DNA from: an uncultured Lachnospiraceae bacterium
GTDB taxonomy: Bacteria; Bacillota; Clostridia; Lachnospirales; Lachnospiraceae
NCBI GenBank assembly: GCA_947367855.1
Contig: CANBFE010000001.1
Location: forward strand, 418,346 to 482,345
Reading direction: 5' to 3'
Length of the DNA: 64,000 bases
Below are positions 1 through 8,176 of this stretch, one piece after another (within the stretch, counting starts at the first letter, position 1; every line of letters starts with the position of its first letter). Below the pieces are notes generated by a model. It did not search any database. It was not told the origin of the DNA and saw nothing but the letters and a program-made list of their open reading frames with translations. The translations under genes and the position numbers were made by a program.

Positions 1-32
1 TGTATGAGGCGCAGAGGAGTTGGTATCAATGA
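1..32 (+). CDS. 3' end of an ABC exporter half-transporter (cut by window edge)
   Basis: Only the last nine codons are visible. The frame beginning at base 3 reads YEAQRSWYQ and stops with TGA at 30-32. This tail closely matches the tail of the next gene (LYEAQEQWYK), so the upstream gene is very likely a paralogous ABC exporter subunit. Its stop overlaps the ATG of the next gene as ATGA, the usual layout of translationally coupled heterodimeric exporters. The identity is inferred from this short tail and the context. Confidence 0.6.
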   Translation, partial: YEAQRSWYQ

Positions 33-1870
33 AAAAACAAAACGAGACAAAAAATAAGACAACTATGGCAGGCGCTTTCGGAAAACTCCTGCCGGTCATG
101 GTAAAAGCAACCCCCTTTCTGTTCACGGTAAACATGCTGCTTTCTGTTTTACACAGCATCTCCTTCGGCGTGGAAACCATGATGCGGCAGCGCTTTTTTG
201 ACAGTGCAGTGGATGTGGCCGGGGGAAAGACCGGGATTGGTTGGGCATTTCTTGCCCTGGCGTTTCTGGGCATTACCAATGTGGCCTGTCAGGTGCTGAA
301 CGGCGCGGCGAATTTTCTGCCGGGTGTGGTGGAGGGAAAGACCAGTGCCCGGCTCTCCATGGCCATCCAGAAAAAAATTGCCCGTCTGGATCCGGCTGTC
401 TTTGAGGACACGGAAAAGCTCGATGATATCAATAAGGCGGAACAGGGGAAAAACAGTGCTTTCTGGTTTGTCTATAATGTGCTTGCAATTCTGACGTTTT
501 ATATTCCCTATTTCATTTTTATGGGTTGGTATCTCTTTTCCCTCAAACCGATTCTGGTCAGCGCCATTGTGATCATTTTCCTGCCCACCGCTTTGGCACA
601 GCTGATCCGCGCAAAGGTCTTCTCCCATCTGGAGGACACCTCGGCTCCGGTCCGCAGGGAATACGAATACTACGAGACCTGCATGGCAGGGCGGGAATAT
701 TTCAAGGAAACCCGCATTCTGGGCGGCTTCTCCTACTTCAGAAAGCTGTATCAGGAGAGTCTTATCTGCCTGCAGAAGCTGAAGTTTAAAGCCACCATGA
801 AATCAAATCTGTTTGAGCTCTCCATGCGGGCAGTCTCGACGGCCGGATACTGCTGCATTCTCTGGATGCTGTATGACGCCCTGATAAAACAGGAGGTGAC
901 GGTGGGGGCTTTCGCTGCAGTCTTTAATTCCATCGGCATGCTGTACGGCGTCATGGAGGAGGTTATCTGCCGACATATGGGAAATATGGCCGCAAGTGCA
1001 GGTTCAATCCGCAATTACGTGAATTTTCTGGAGATGGACGAACGGACAGGACAGTTTCAGGCTGCGCCGGGCTGGGGGGATATTGTACTGGAAAACGTAA
1101 GCTTTTCCTACCCGGCCGGAAAAAAGGAAGACGGGACACCGGAACCGGAGAAATATGCCGTAAAGAACGTGAGCCTGACGCTGCATAAGGGGGAGACACT
1201 GGCTGTGGTGGGCGAAAACGGCTCCGGAAAATCCACCCTGATCCGCCTGATTGCCGGACTCTACCTCCCGGGAGAGGGCACGGTAAAGAAAAACGGCACT
1301 GATACCAGGGAACTTGCCATGGAGGCCCTTACCGGCCAGACTTCCGCTGTATTCCAGAAATTCCAGCGCTATCAGATGACTCTGGCCGAGAATATCGTTA
1401 TCAGCGATCCTGCGGCAGACTGCGGAGAATCCCGGCTGGACAGCGTATGCGGCATGGCGGGAACGGAGCCGGGCGAATTTCCAGAGGGTTATGAAACCAT
1501 GCTTTCCCGGGAATTTGACGGCATTGACCTGTCCGGAGGCCAGTGGCAGCGCGTTGCCATTGCCAGAGGCTTCTTTCGGAGCCATGATCTGATTATCCTG
1601 GACGAACCCACGGCGGCCATCGATCCATACGAAGAAACAAGAATTTACAATCGTTTTGCCGAAATTTCCAGGGATAAATCCGCCGTTATCGTGACCCATC
1701 GACTGGGCTCTGTGAAGCTGGCTGACCGGATTTTGGTCATGAAGGACGGAGAGGCGGTGCAGCTTGGCACCCATGAGGAGCTTATCGCCCGGGAGGGAGA
1801 ATACAAAAGGCTCTACGAAGCCCAGGAACAGTGGTACAAACCAATTGATTGTCCGGCTGTAGTCCAGTGA
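29..1870 (+). CDS. ABC exporter, fused permease and ATP-binding protein
   Basis: This is a 613-residue half-transporter. The first 300 or so residues are hydrophobic with several membrane segments; the rest is the nucleotide-binding domain. Visible motifs are Walker A GENGSGKST (about residue 395), signature LSGGQ (about 501), Walker B LIILDEP (about 520) and the H-loop THR (about 560). ATG at 29 was chosen over an in-frame TTG at 20 because AGAGGAG at 13-19 is well spaced from it. It probably forms a heterodimer with the gene cut at the window start. The fold resembles peptide, lipid or multidrug exporters; the substrate cannot be told. No peptidase domain is present. Confidence 0.9.
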   Translation: MKKQNETKNKTTMAGAFGKLLPVMVKATPFLFTVNMLLSVLHSISFGVETMMRQRFFDSAVDVAGGKTGIGWAFLALAFLGITNVACQVLNGAANFLPGVVEGKTSARLSMAIQKKIARLDPAVFEDTEKLDDINKAEQGKNSAFWFVYNVLAILTFYIPYFIFMGWYLFSLKPILVSAIVIIFLPTALAQLIRAKVFSHLEDTSAPVRREYEYYETCMAGREYFKETRILGGFSYFRKLYQESLICLQKLKFKATMKSNLFELSMRAVSTAGYCCILWMLYDALIKQEVTVGAFAAVFNSIGMLYGVMEEVICRHMGNMAASAGSIRNYVNFLEMDERTGQFQAAPGWGDIVLENVSFSYPAGKKEDGTPEPEKYAVKNVSLTLHKGETLAVVGENGSGKSTLIRLIAGLYLPGEGTVKKNGTDTRELAMEALTGQTSAVFQKFQRYQMTLAENIVISDPAADCGESRLDSVCGMAGTEPGEFPEGYETMLSREFDGIDLSGGQWQRVAIARGFFRSHDLIILDEPTAAIDPYEETRIYNRFAEISRDKSAVIVTHRLGSVKLADRILVMKDGEAVQLGTHEELIAREGEYKRLYEAQEQWYKPIDCPAVVQ

Positions 1871-1909
1871 CGTGGCATTTGTCGGCAATTGCCCATTTCA
1901 AAAAAAGAG

Positions 1910-1938
1910 TTGAAATGTATGGTAAAAGAGGCTATAAT
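1910..1938 (+). promoter_or_regulatory. sigma-A promoter upstream of the hemerythrin/response regulator gene
   Basis: TTGAAA (1910-1915), a 17-base spacer and a perfect TATAAT (1933-1938). Transcription should start near 1945, giving a leader of about 115 bases before the ATG at 2059. Confidence 0.75.
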
Positions 1939-1957
1939 CTGTTAAAAAGGCAAAATC

Positions 1958-2031
1958 AGCCCGGATACTGTTTCAATATGGGGGGAGTTTATTATTAGTC
2001 AGTCAGGATAAACAGTTGCCCGGGCTTTTTT
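1958..2031 (+). promoter_or_regulatory. structured leader ending in a terminator-like hairpin
   Basis: Bases 1958-1964 (AGCCCGG) pair with 2020-2026, and 1967-1973 (ACTGTTT) pair with 2010-2016. This gives two stacked 7-bp helices around a small internal loop, capped by a 36-base loop. Six T residues follow (2026-2031). That is the form of an intrinsic terminator, lying between a strong promoter and the SD of the downstream gene. It may act as an attenuator or make a short RNA. I do not recognise a known riboswitch class in it. Confidence 0.6.
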
Positions 2032-2058
2032 GTTGCTATCATATTCAGGGGGTCAGAA

Positions 2059-3423
2059 ATGGAGAATCAGAAGTTTGTATGGCATGAGAGGTACAACATT
2101 GGTGTGGAGGATATTGACAGGGAGCACAGGAAACTGTTTAATGTCATGAACAAATTGTTTTCCTATGGAGGCGCCGTTGACGAGAAAAGCCGTTGGGCCT
2201 ATCAGGAGGGAATTAAATTTTTCAAGGGCCATGCCATGAAGCATTTCGCAGAGGAAGAAGTCTACATGGCTTCCATTGGCTATGAAGGGTATGAGACCCA
2301 TCGGCGTCTGCATGATATTTTTCGAAAAAAGACACTTCCCGAGATCGAGAAGGAGCTGATGCAAACCAGATATTCCCAGGAGGCGGTGGAACATTTTCTC
2401 GGCGTGTGCGCAGGCTGGCTTATCGGGCATACCATGACGGAAGACCGTGCCATTGCAGGAGGGGTTTCCAGCAGGTGGATCGGTCTTCTGCCGGAGGAAG
2501 AGCAGGCTGCCATGAAGAAGACTATCATCCAGATGCTGAAGGAGCTGTTTCAGCTGGACGCCCGTGTGATCAGCGAAAGCTACAGCGGGGAGAAATTCGG
2601 AAACGGTTTTTACTACCGTCTGCTTTATGGTTCGGACAAGGGGGAAAAGTGGGAGTTTTTGTTGGTATTTGAGGAGAAGCTTCTGGTAAATACGGTGGGC
2701 AGCATTGTGGATTCCGATTCCGAGAAGGTGAACGTGATGATGATGAATGCCACCAGGTATATTGCAAAACAGTTTGTGGAGCGCATCATGGCTCATTTTC
2801 CCATCCAGGGACAGGTGGAGTTAAGAGAGGAAAACCTGCTGTCATACAAGCAGTTTGACAGGGTATTCGGACAGCATAATCCTCAGAGCAGCCTGCTTTT
2901 TGATACGGGGGCAGGGTATTTTGCCTACTGCATGCTGGCGCCCCATATGCTGGATGATTCTTCAGCACCCTCATTGAAGGCGGATAATGCCATGGCGCAG
3001 ATTCAGAAATACCTGCAGGAGGCTGAGCTTGCGAATCAGAACAGCGGGAAAAAGAAGATACTGGTGGTGGATGATTCTGCCCTGATCCTGCAGGCCATGA
3101 AGGAACTCTTTGACAAGGATTATGAAGTGGCTACGGCAAAATCCGGGGTTGCGGCCATCCGCGCCATGACGCTTGATAAGCCGGATCTGGTACTGTTGGA
3201 TTACGAGATGCCGGTGTGCAACGGGGAGCAGGTTCTTGGGATGATACGGGCGGAAGAAGCGTTTCTGGATACTCCGGTGATCTTTCTTACCGGCACGGTG
3301 GACAAGGAGCGTATCCAGAGACTTCTCCCCCTGAAACCGGCCGGATACCTGTTAAAGACCATACGGCCACAGGAAATAAAGGGAACCATTGACGATTTCT
3401 TCAGGCAGAGGTCGGAATCATAG
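2059..3423 (+). CDS. hemerythrin domain fused to a response-regulator receiver
   Basis: This 454-residue protein has three parts. Residues 1-135 are a bacteriohemerythrin domain with the expected iron ligands: an early His in IDREH, the HxxxE of HFAEE, further His residues, and the HxxxxD of HTMTED. Such domains bind O2 or iron. Residues about 190-320 are an uncharacterised domain. Residues about 331-450 are a CheY-like receiver with VVDDS, the phosphorylatable Asp in LLDYEMP (about 380), a Thr in FLTG and a conserved Lys (about 431). No output domain follows. An O2- or redox-linked role in signalling, perhaps chemotaxis, is inference. AGGGGG precedes the ATG. Confidence 0.85.
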   Translation: MENQKFVWHERYNIGVEDIDREHRKLFNVMNKLFSYGGAVDEKSRWAYQEGIKFFKGHAMKHFAEEEVYMASIGYEGYETHRRLHDIFRKKTLPEIEKELMQTRYSQEAVEHFLGVCAGWLIGHTMTEDRAIAGGVSSRWIGLLPEEEQAAMKKTIIQMLKELFQLDARVISESYSGEKFGNGFYYRLLYGSDKGEKWEFLLVFEEKLLVNTVGSIVDSDSEKVNVMMMNATRYIAKQFVERIMAHFPIQGQVELREENLLSYKQFDRVFGQHNPQSSLLFDTGAGYFAYCMLAPHMLDDSSAPSLKADNAMAQIQKYLQEAELANQNSGKKKILVVDDSALILQAMKELFDKDYEVATAKSGVAAIRAMTLDKPDLVLLDYEMPVCNGEQVLGMIRAEEAFLDTPVIFLTGTVDKERIQRLLPLKPAGYLLKTIRPQEIKGTIDDFFRQRSES

Positions 3424-3473
3424 TACTTTGAATATACCATGCCGAACAAAGATACCAGTCAGGAGGACAGAAC

Positions 3474-6400
3474 ATGCCACAGAGAAGCGATATCCACAAA
3501 GTACTGATCATAGGGTCAGGTCCCATTATTATCGGCCAGGCCTGCGAATTTGATTATTCCGGAACTCAGGCCTGTAAGGCACTGAAGAGGCTGGGATACG
3601 AGATCGTATTGGTGAATTCCAATCCGGCTACCATCATGACGGACCCGGAGATGGCGGATGTCACCTACATAGAACCACTGAATAAGGAGCGCCTGGAGCA
3701 GATCATTGCCAAGGAGCGGCCGGATGCGCTTCTGCCAAACCTGGGCGGGCAGTCTGGCCTGAACCTTTGCGCGGAGCTTGCAGCGTCAGGTATTCTGGAG
3801 AAGTACCAGGTAAAGGTGATCGGTGTTCAGGTAGATGCCATAGAACGGGGAGAGGATCGTGTCGCATTTAAGAATGCCATGGATGCTCTGGGAATTGAGA
3901 TGGCCAGGAGCCAGGTGGCGTATACCGTGGAAGAGGCTCTGGGGATTGCGGAAGAGCTTGGATATCCTGTGGTACTCCGACCGGCTTATACGATGGGAGG
4001 CGCAGGAGGCGGACTGGTATATAATAAGGAAGAACTGTGCACTGTCTGTGCCCGGGGACTGCAGGCTTCCCTTGTGGGACAGGTTCTGGTGGAAGAGTCC
4101 ATTCTTGGATGGGAGGAACTGGAACTGGAGGTGGTGCGGGATGCAGACGGAAACATGATCACTGTATGCTTTATTGAAAATATTGATCCCATGGGGGTTC
4201 ATACAGGGGATTCCTTCTGCGCGGCACCCATGCTTACCGTTCCGGAGGAAGTACAGAGACGGCTTCAGGAGCAGGCATACCGGATTGTGGAGTCCGTGCA
4301 GGTCATCGGTGGTACAAATGTGCAGTTTGCCCATGACCCGGTCAGTGACAGAATCATTGTGATTGAGATCAATCCCAGGACTTCCCGTTCTTCTGCCCTG
4401 GCTTCCAAGGCTACAGGCTTTCCCATCGCTCTTGTCAGCGCCATGTTGGCGGCAGGGCTTACATTAAAGGACATTCCCTGTGGAAAATACGGTACACTGG
4501 ACCGGTATGTGCCGGATGGCGACTATGTGGTGATTAAGTTTGCCCGTTGGGCCTTTGAGAAATTCAAGGGCGTGGAGGACAGGCTTGGCACGCAGATGCG
4601 GGCCGTGGGCGAAGTCATGAGTATAGGCAAAAATTATAAGGAAGCCTTCCAGAAGGCGGTCCGCTCCCTGGAGACAGGGCATTACGGTCTTGGACTGATC
4701 CCTGGTCTGGAGGAGAAGTCCCTGGAGCAGTTGCTGCGCATGTTGGCCACACCTTCCAGCCAACGTCATTTCATTATGTACGAGGCATTGAAAAAGGGAG
4801 CCTCTGCGGATACAATACACGAAATTACAAGTGTGAAAAAGTGGTTTATAGAACAGATGAAAGAGTTGGCGGAAGAGGAGAGGGAGATTGCGAAGTGCAG
4901 GGGAGGACTTCCGGGTGATGAAACACTGAACCGGGCAAAAAGAGACGGATTTTCGGATAAGTATCTGAGCCTGCTTCTGGATATTCCGGAGGGGCAGATC
5001 CGGAAACGGCGCATGGAGATCGGAGTGGAGGAAAATTGGGAAGGGGTTCATGTAAGCGGTACTCCGGACAGCGCATATTATTTTTCCACTTATAATGCGC
5101 CGGATAAAAATCCTGTCAGCACAGGGAAGCCCAAGGTGATGATTCTGGGCGGCGGTCCCAACCGGATCGGTCAGGGAATTGAATTTGACTACTGCTGTGT
5201 CCATGCGTCCATGGCCCTGAAGAAACTGGGATTTGAGACCATCATAGTCAACTGCAATCCGGAGACGGTATCAACGGATTATGATACTTCTGACAAGCTG
5301 TATTTTGAACCGCTGACTCTGGAAGATGTGCTGAGTATATATAGGAAGGAACAGCCCGTTGGCGTGATCGCGCAGTTTGGAGGACAGACGCCCTTGAATC
5401 TGGCGGCGGATCTGGAGAAAAACGGTGTGCGGATTCTGGGCACTGCGCCGGATGTGATAGACCTTGCGGAGGACAGGGATTTGTTCCGGGCCATGATGGA
5501 TAAGCTGGGAATTCCCATGCCGGAGTCGGGCATGGCTACAACAGTGGAGGAGGCGCTGGAGATTGCACACCGCATCGGGTATCCGGTGATGGTGCGTCCT
5601 TCCTATGTACTGGGAGGCCGTGGCATGGAAGTGGTGTATCAGGATGCCAGCCTTTCCGATTATATGAGGGCAGCGGTGGGAGTGACACCGGACCGTCCCA
5701 TCCTGATAGACAGATTTTTAAATCATGCCATTGAATGTGAGGCGGATGCCATCAGTGACGGAACCCATGCGTTTGTTCCTGCAGTGATGGAGCATATAGA
5801 ACTTGCAGGGATCCATTCCGGAGATTCCGCATGTATCATTCCCTCCAGACATATTTCCAGGGAAAATGTGGCAACCATAAAGGAATATACCAGAAAGATC
5901 GCTGAGGAGATGCATGTGCGGGGACTGATGAACATGCAGTATGCCATTGAAAACGGCAGGGTGTATGTGCTGGAGGCAAATCCCAGGGCTTCCCGCACGG
6001 TTCCGCTTGTATCCAAAGTCTGCAATATCCGCATGGTTCCTCTGGCCACGGAGATTATTACTGCAGATATCACCGGGCGTCCTTCCCCGGTTCCGGGCTT
6101 AAAGGAAAAGCTGATTCCTTATTACGGGGTGAAGGAAGCGGTGTTCCCGTTCAACATGTTTCCGGAGGTGGACCCTGTTTTGGGACCGGAAATGCGTTCC
6201 ACCGGGGAAGTGTTGGGACTTTCCACCTCCGTGGGGGAAGCGTTTTTCAAGTCTCAGGAAGCCACACAGACCAGACTGCCATTACGGGGGACGGTGCTTA
6301 TCAGCGTAAACCGCAGGGATAAGGCCGAGGTGGTTGAGGTGGGACAGGCTTTTCAGGAAGCAGGTTTTCAGATTCTTGCCACAGGCACCACCTGCACCCT

Positions 6401-6710
6401 GCTCAGGGAGGCGGGCATTGAGGCCAGGCTTGTGAAAAAGTTCTATGAGGGCAGGCCCAATGTTCTGGATTTTATAACCAGGGGCGAGATAGACATGATC
6501 ATCAATTCACCGGCAGGCGACGACAGTGAATATGATGACAGCTACCTGAGAAAAGCGGCCATCAAGGCAAAGATTCCCTATATGACCACCATTGCCGCTG
6601 CCAGAGCCACAGCGGAGGGTATCCTTCATGTGCAGAGGGTGGGCAATAACGGCCAGGTGCATTCCCTGCAGGAGCTGCATTCGCTGATTCAGGATGTGGA
6701 AAGCTGCTGA
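3474..6710 (+). CDS. carB: carbamoyl-phosphate synthase large subunit
   Basis: At 1078 residues it has the full length of the family. It makes carbamoyl phosphate from bicarbonate, ATP and ammonia for arginine and pyrimidine synthesis. The two homologous halves each carry an ATP-grasp domain. The first half starts with the Rossmann-like VLIIGSGPIIIGQ and the second with MILGGGPNRIGQG (about residue 560). The last 140 residues are the MGS-like allosteric domain. The start follows AGGAGGAC. The small subunit carA, which supplies ammonia from glutamine, is not adjacent and was not seen in this window, so it must lie elsewhere if present. Confidence 0.97.
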   Translation: MPQRSDIHKVLIIGSGPIIIGQACEFDYSGTQACKALKRLGYEIVLVNSNPATIMTDPEMADVTYIEPLNKERLEQIIAKERPDALLPNLGGQSGLNLCAELAASGILEKYQVKVIGVQVDAIERGEDRVAFKNAMDALGIEMARSQVAYTVEEALGIAEELGYPVVLRPAYTMGGAGGGLVYNKEELCTVCARGLQASLVGQVLVEESILGWEELELEVVRDADGNMITVCFIENIDPMGVHTGDSFCAAPMLTVPEEVQRRLQEQAYRIVESVQVIGGTNVQFAHDPVSDRIIVIEINPRTSRSSALASKATGFPIALVSAMLAAGLTLKDIPCGKYGTLDRYVPDGDYVVIKFARWAFEKFKGVEDRLGTQMRAVGEVMSIGKNYKEAFQKAVRSLETGHYGLGLIPGLEEKSLEQLLRMLATPSSQRHFIMYEALKKGASADTIHEITSVKKWFIEQMKELAEEEREIAKCRGGLPGDETLNRAKRDGFSDKYLSLLLDIPEGQIRKRRMEIGVEENWEGVHVSGTPDSAYYFSTYNAPDKNPVSTGKPKVMILGGGPNRIGQGIEFDYCCVHASMALKKLGFETIIVNCNPETVSTDYDTSDKLYFEPLTLEDVLSIYRKEQPVGVIAQFGGQTPLNLAADLEKNGVRILGTAPDVIDLAEDRDLFRAMMDKLGIPMPESGMATTVEEALEIAHRIGYPVMVRPSYVLGGRGMEVVYQDASLSDYMRAAVGVTPDRPILIDRFLNHAIECEADAISDGTHAFVPAVMEHIELAGIHSGDSACIIPSRHISRENVATIKEYTRKIAEEMHVRGLMNMQYAIENGRVYVLEANPRASRTVPLVSKVCNIRMVPLATEIITADITGRPSPVPGLKEKLIPYYGVKEAVFPFNMFPEVDPVLGPEMRSTGEVLGLSTSVGEAFFKSQEATQTRLPLRGTVLISVNRRDKAEVVEVGQAFQEAGFQILATGTTCTLLREAGIEARLVKKFYEGRPNVLDFITRGEIDMIINSPAGDDSEYDDSYLRKAAIKAKIPYMTTIAAARATAEGILHVQRVGNNGQVHSLQELHSLIQDVESC

Positions 6711-6747
6711 TCATGGTGTCAGGGAGAACCAGGAGGAAGGAGGGAAA

Positions 6748-6912
6748 ATGTATATTATCAGCAAATCTGACGAGAGAAAACAGCGGGAACGGGAGGTTCT
6801 GAAAACCTATCATTATTCAGAAAATGCTCCTGCGGAAATCCGTGAATACGCGGAAGGGGCGGCGGAGGGAATCCGACAGGCCCTGAAAATACTGGAAGAG
6901 AAGAGGAGGTGA
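6748..6912 (+). CDS. small hypothetical protein (54 aa)
   Basis: A charged, helix-prone 54-residue protein starting MYIISKSDERKQRER and ending ILEEKRR. The ATG at 6748 has a very strong SD (AGGAGGAAGGAGGG) just upstream, so I prefer it to a longer reading. It stops four bases before the GTG of the DGR-target-like gene, so the two are probably translationally coupled. I do not recognise the family. It is too short for the usual DGR accessory protein Avd, although a role with the next gene is possible. Confidence 0.6.
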   Translation: MYIISKSDERKQREREVLKTYHYSENAPAEIREYAEGAAEGIRQALKILEEKRR

Positions 6913-6916
6913 CGGG

Positions 6917-8041
6917 GTGCACGATTTCAGTGATCTGAAACTGGCCATAGAGGCCCTAAGCGGAGGAAGCAACACGGTAATTCTGGATGATGTGGGACTG
7001 CCCAGCATCGTGGTGGCGGTTCCGAAGCTGTATCTCTCGGATCTGTTGGAGGATGCTCCCAGAGTTCCTCATCCGGCATGGTTGGTAGACGGCATGGAGA
7101 AGGATGTAATCTATGTCAGCAAATACATGAATATTGTCAGGGATGACAGAGCTTATTCCCTGCCGGCCCAGGATCCCAGAGTATTTTTCACCTATGACCA
7201 GGCCAATGATTTCTGCCTGAATAAGGGAGCAGGGTGGCATCTGATGACAAATGCCCTTTGGGCCGCGATTGCCCTCTGGAGTAAGCGGAACGGAACTATG
7301 TCTGAGGGAAATACCAACAACGGAGAGAATTTTTACGCGCCTCATGAAAAGGGCGTTCCATCCTCCGGATACAGGGATAATGTATACCGGACAGCCACCG
7401 GAACCGGGCCTTCCACCTGGTTTCACAACCACAATGTCTCCGGTATTGCGGATCTGACCGGGAATCTGTGGGAGTGGGTCAGTGGACTGCGGCTGCTGAA
7501 CGGTGAGATCCAGGTGATTCCTGACGGCACGGCTGCTGCCTTTAACCGCGGCATTCACAAAGCCGACAGCCACTTATGGCATGCCATTACGGAAGAAGGT
7601 GTGTATGCTGCCCATGGGGAGAAGAATACCCTGAAGCTTTCCTCCCGCCATCCCGGAGACGGCATTGAGGCCGACCATGTGCTGGAGGGCAGCCCGGTAT
7701 ATGATATTTCCATTGAGAATTATGCATTTACGGACAGGGAAAGTACGGGAAATTTCGGATATTACGACTGTCGTTTCAGTGAGCTGCGGGCTGCGGAGGG
7801 AGTGAAGATTCCGCTTCTCATGAAGGCCCTGGCGCTTTATCCGGAAAATAACGGAGAGCGGGATGGCATCTTCGTGATGCGCAATTACGGGGAGCGTATG
7901 GCAGTAAGGGGCGGAAAGCATGACAGCCGGGACCGGGCCGGACAGTTCGCTCTGCATTTCTATAATCCCAGGTATTACCACGGGGGCAGTGCCATTGGCT
8001 TCCGGTCTGCCTATGTCAATTTGAATGGAGACAGGGTTTAG
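6917..8041 (+). CDS. DGR target-type variable protein (C-type lectin / FGE-like fold)
   Basis: A 374-residue protein starting at GTG behind AGAGGAGG. The middle carries the conserved core of formylglycine-generating-enzyme-like and DGR target proteins, such as GWHLMTNALWAAIALW and LTGNLWEWVSGLRL. The C-terminus (residues 331-364) has the layout of a DGR variable region: RGG, a run of polar residues, AGQFAL, a second polar and aromatic run, then IGFRSAYV. In DGRs a reverse transcriptase copies a template repeat and randomises adenines, diversifying ligand-binding residues. No such reverse transcriptase or template was found in the window, so the cassette would have to be elsewhere or lost. An ordinary SUMF1-like protein is the alternative. 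Confidence 0.75.
   Translation: MHDFSDLKLAIEALSGGSNTVILDDVGLPSIVVAVPKLYLSDLLEDAPRVPHPAWLVDGMEKDVIYVSKYMNIVRDDRAYSLPAQDPRVFFTYDQANDFCLNKGAGWHLMTNALWAAIALWSKRNGTMSEGNTNNGENFYAPHEKGVPSSGYRDNVYRTATGTGPSTWFHNHNVSGIADLTGNLWEWVSGLRLLNGEIQVIPDGTAAAFNRGIHKADSHLWHAITEEGVYAAHGEKNTLKLSSRHPGDGIEADHVLEGSPVYDISIENYAFTDRESTGNFGYYDCRFSELRAAEGVKIPLLMKALALYPENNGERDGIFVMRNYGERMAVRGGKHDSRDRAGQFALHFYNPRYYHGGSAIGFRSAYVNLNGDRV
7907..8005 (+). other. putative DGR variable region (VR)
   Basis: The codons at the expected variable positions are CAT, GAC, AGC, GAC (7919-7933), then CAT, TTC, TAT, AAT (7955-7966), then TAT, TAC, CAC (7973-7981), GGC and AGT (7985-7990). Nearly all end in C or T with changes in the first two bases, as expected if an AAC/AAT-rich template was copied with adenine mutagenesis. 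The framework codons between them (GGA CAG TTC GCT CTG; ATT GGC TTC CGG) would be template-identical. This is inferred from the pattern; no template was available for alignment. Confidence 0.55.
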
Positions 8042-8089
8042 CCAGATTTTCACTTTGTGGCTGAATATTGTAAATATTTTCATTTTCCA

Positions 8090-8118
8090 TTGCATCAGGA
8101 GGCAAATAGTTATATAAT
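8090..8118 (+). promoter_or_regulatory. sigma-A promoter upstream of the pilT-like gene
   Basis: TTGCAT (8090-8095), a 17-base spacer and TATAAT (8113-8118), about 60 bases upstream of the start codon. It makes the PilT-like gene a transcription unit separate from the DGR-like gene. Confidence 0.65.
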
Positions 8119-8176
8119 AAAAAATATCAGCCACATCTTATGCGTTTCATTTACAGAATATGCAAAAAAGGGAGAA

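Noticed and set aside
1004..1888. 294-codon minus-strand frame opposite the ABC exporter
   Set aside because: Composition is that of antisense DNA and the + strand gene is complete.
3423..3474. carA expected next to carB
   Set aside because: Only 50 bases separate carB from the upstream gene and no glutaminase domain is present anywhere in the window.
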